A DNA stretch of 5,545 nt from TMED8 sp964468005. Lineage in GTDB: Bacteria > Pseudomonadota > Alphaproteobacteria > Rhodospirillales > Casp-alpha2. Positions 5,475 to 5,545 of the stretch are shown here, in pieces. The DNA lies in the NCBI GenBank assembly GCA_964468005.1, contig CAYXUT010000189.1:1-5545 (forward strand), written 5' to 3'. A program made the translations under genes and the position numbers. The first letter of the stretch is position 1. Each line of letters begins with the position of its first letter. The notes under the pieces were generated by a model. It worked only from the letters and a program-made list of their open reading frames with translations, did not search any database and was not told where the DNA came from.

Positions 5475-5545
5475 CTACCCTTCGGGCTGTGGCTTGGCGC
5501 CTATACCGGGGCCGCCTTCGTCCTTCATGCCATCTTTCTTGACGG
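5475..5545 (-). CDS. ftsH: C-terminal end of the ATP-dependent zinc metalloprotease FtsH (partial)
   Basis: The last 22 codons of a gene enter from the right edge and end at TAG (5475-5477). The peptide ends GAKPQPEG after a lysine- and glycine-rich stretch (VKKDGMKDEGGPG). This low-complexity tail resembles the disordered C-terminus of alphaproteobacterial FtsH, which often finishes with a PQP-type motif. No catalytic part is in the window, so the call rests on this tail plus gene order: ftsH directly precedes folP and glmM in many proteobacteria. FtsH is a hexameric inner-membrane AAA+ protease that degrades misfolded membrane proteins and, in enterobacteria, LpxC. The other two minus-strand frames over this stretch end in stops or read as arginine-rich noise. 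Confidence 0.72.
   Translation of the reverse strand, partial: VKKDGMKDEGGPGIGAKPQPEG

Overview
The window looks like a piece of an alphaproteobacterial chromosome, most likely Rhodospirillales-like. The reasons are moderately GC-rich coding sequence, the order ftsH-folP-glmM-thiD, and the character of the proteins. The taxonomic call is inferred from synteny and protein style, not from a search. All intact genes lie on the minus strand, so transcription runs from high to low coordinates.

Right half (3047-5545): the last 22 codons of ftsH, a roughly 130-base gap with two weak hairpins, intact folP (dihydropteroate synthase), a roughly 100-base AT-rich gap with two inverted repeats, and intact glmM (phosphoglucosamine mutase). 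This is the classic housekeeping block that supplies folate and peptidoglycan/LPS precursors. Eight bases after glmM comes thiD (HMP/HMP-phosphate kinase), the usual next gene in this lineage, but here it is wrecked. Its recognisable pieces fall in three different reading frames, with at least two internal deletions and a lost C-terminus.

Middle (about 1800-3040): a decay zone of about 1.2 kb without an intact gene. Besides the thiD pseudogene it holds, on the plus strand and tail-to-tail with thiD, the C-terminal remnant of a MocR/PdxR-type GntR-aminotransferase regulator. Nearer the dehydratase gene is a minus-strand stretch that resembles an eroded coding sequence I cannot name.

Left part (106-1793): an intact two-gene operon. 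It encodes a fold-type II PLP-dependent threonine/serine dehydratase without an ACT domain, followed by an AlaX-type alanyl-tRNA editing hydrolase whose Shine-Dalgarno overlaps the dehydratase stop codon. The pairing suggests a shared theme of handling serine or threonine: one enzyme deaminates the free hydroxy amino acid, the other removes mischarged amino acid from tRNA(Ala). Positions 1-105 hold no supportable gene.

I found no mobile element, CRISPR array, tRNA or rRNA. The main biological story is gene decay at the end of a conserved operon and the loss of a neighbouring regulator, not a new system.
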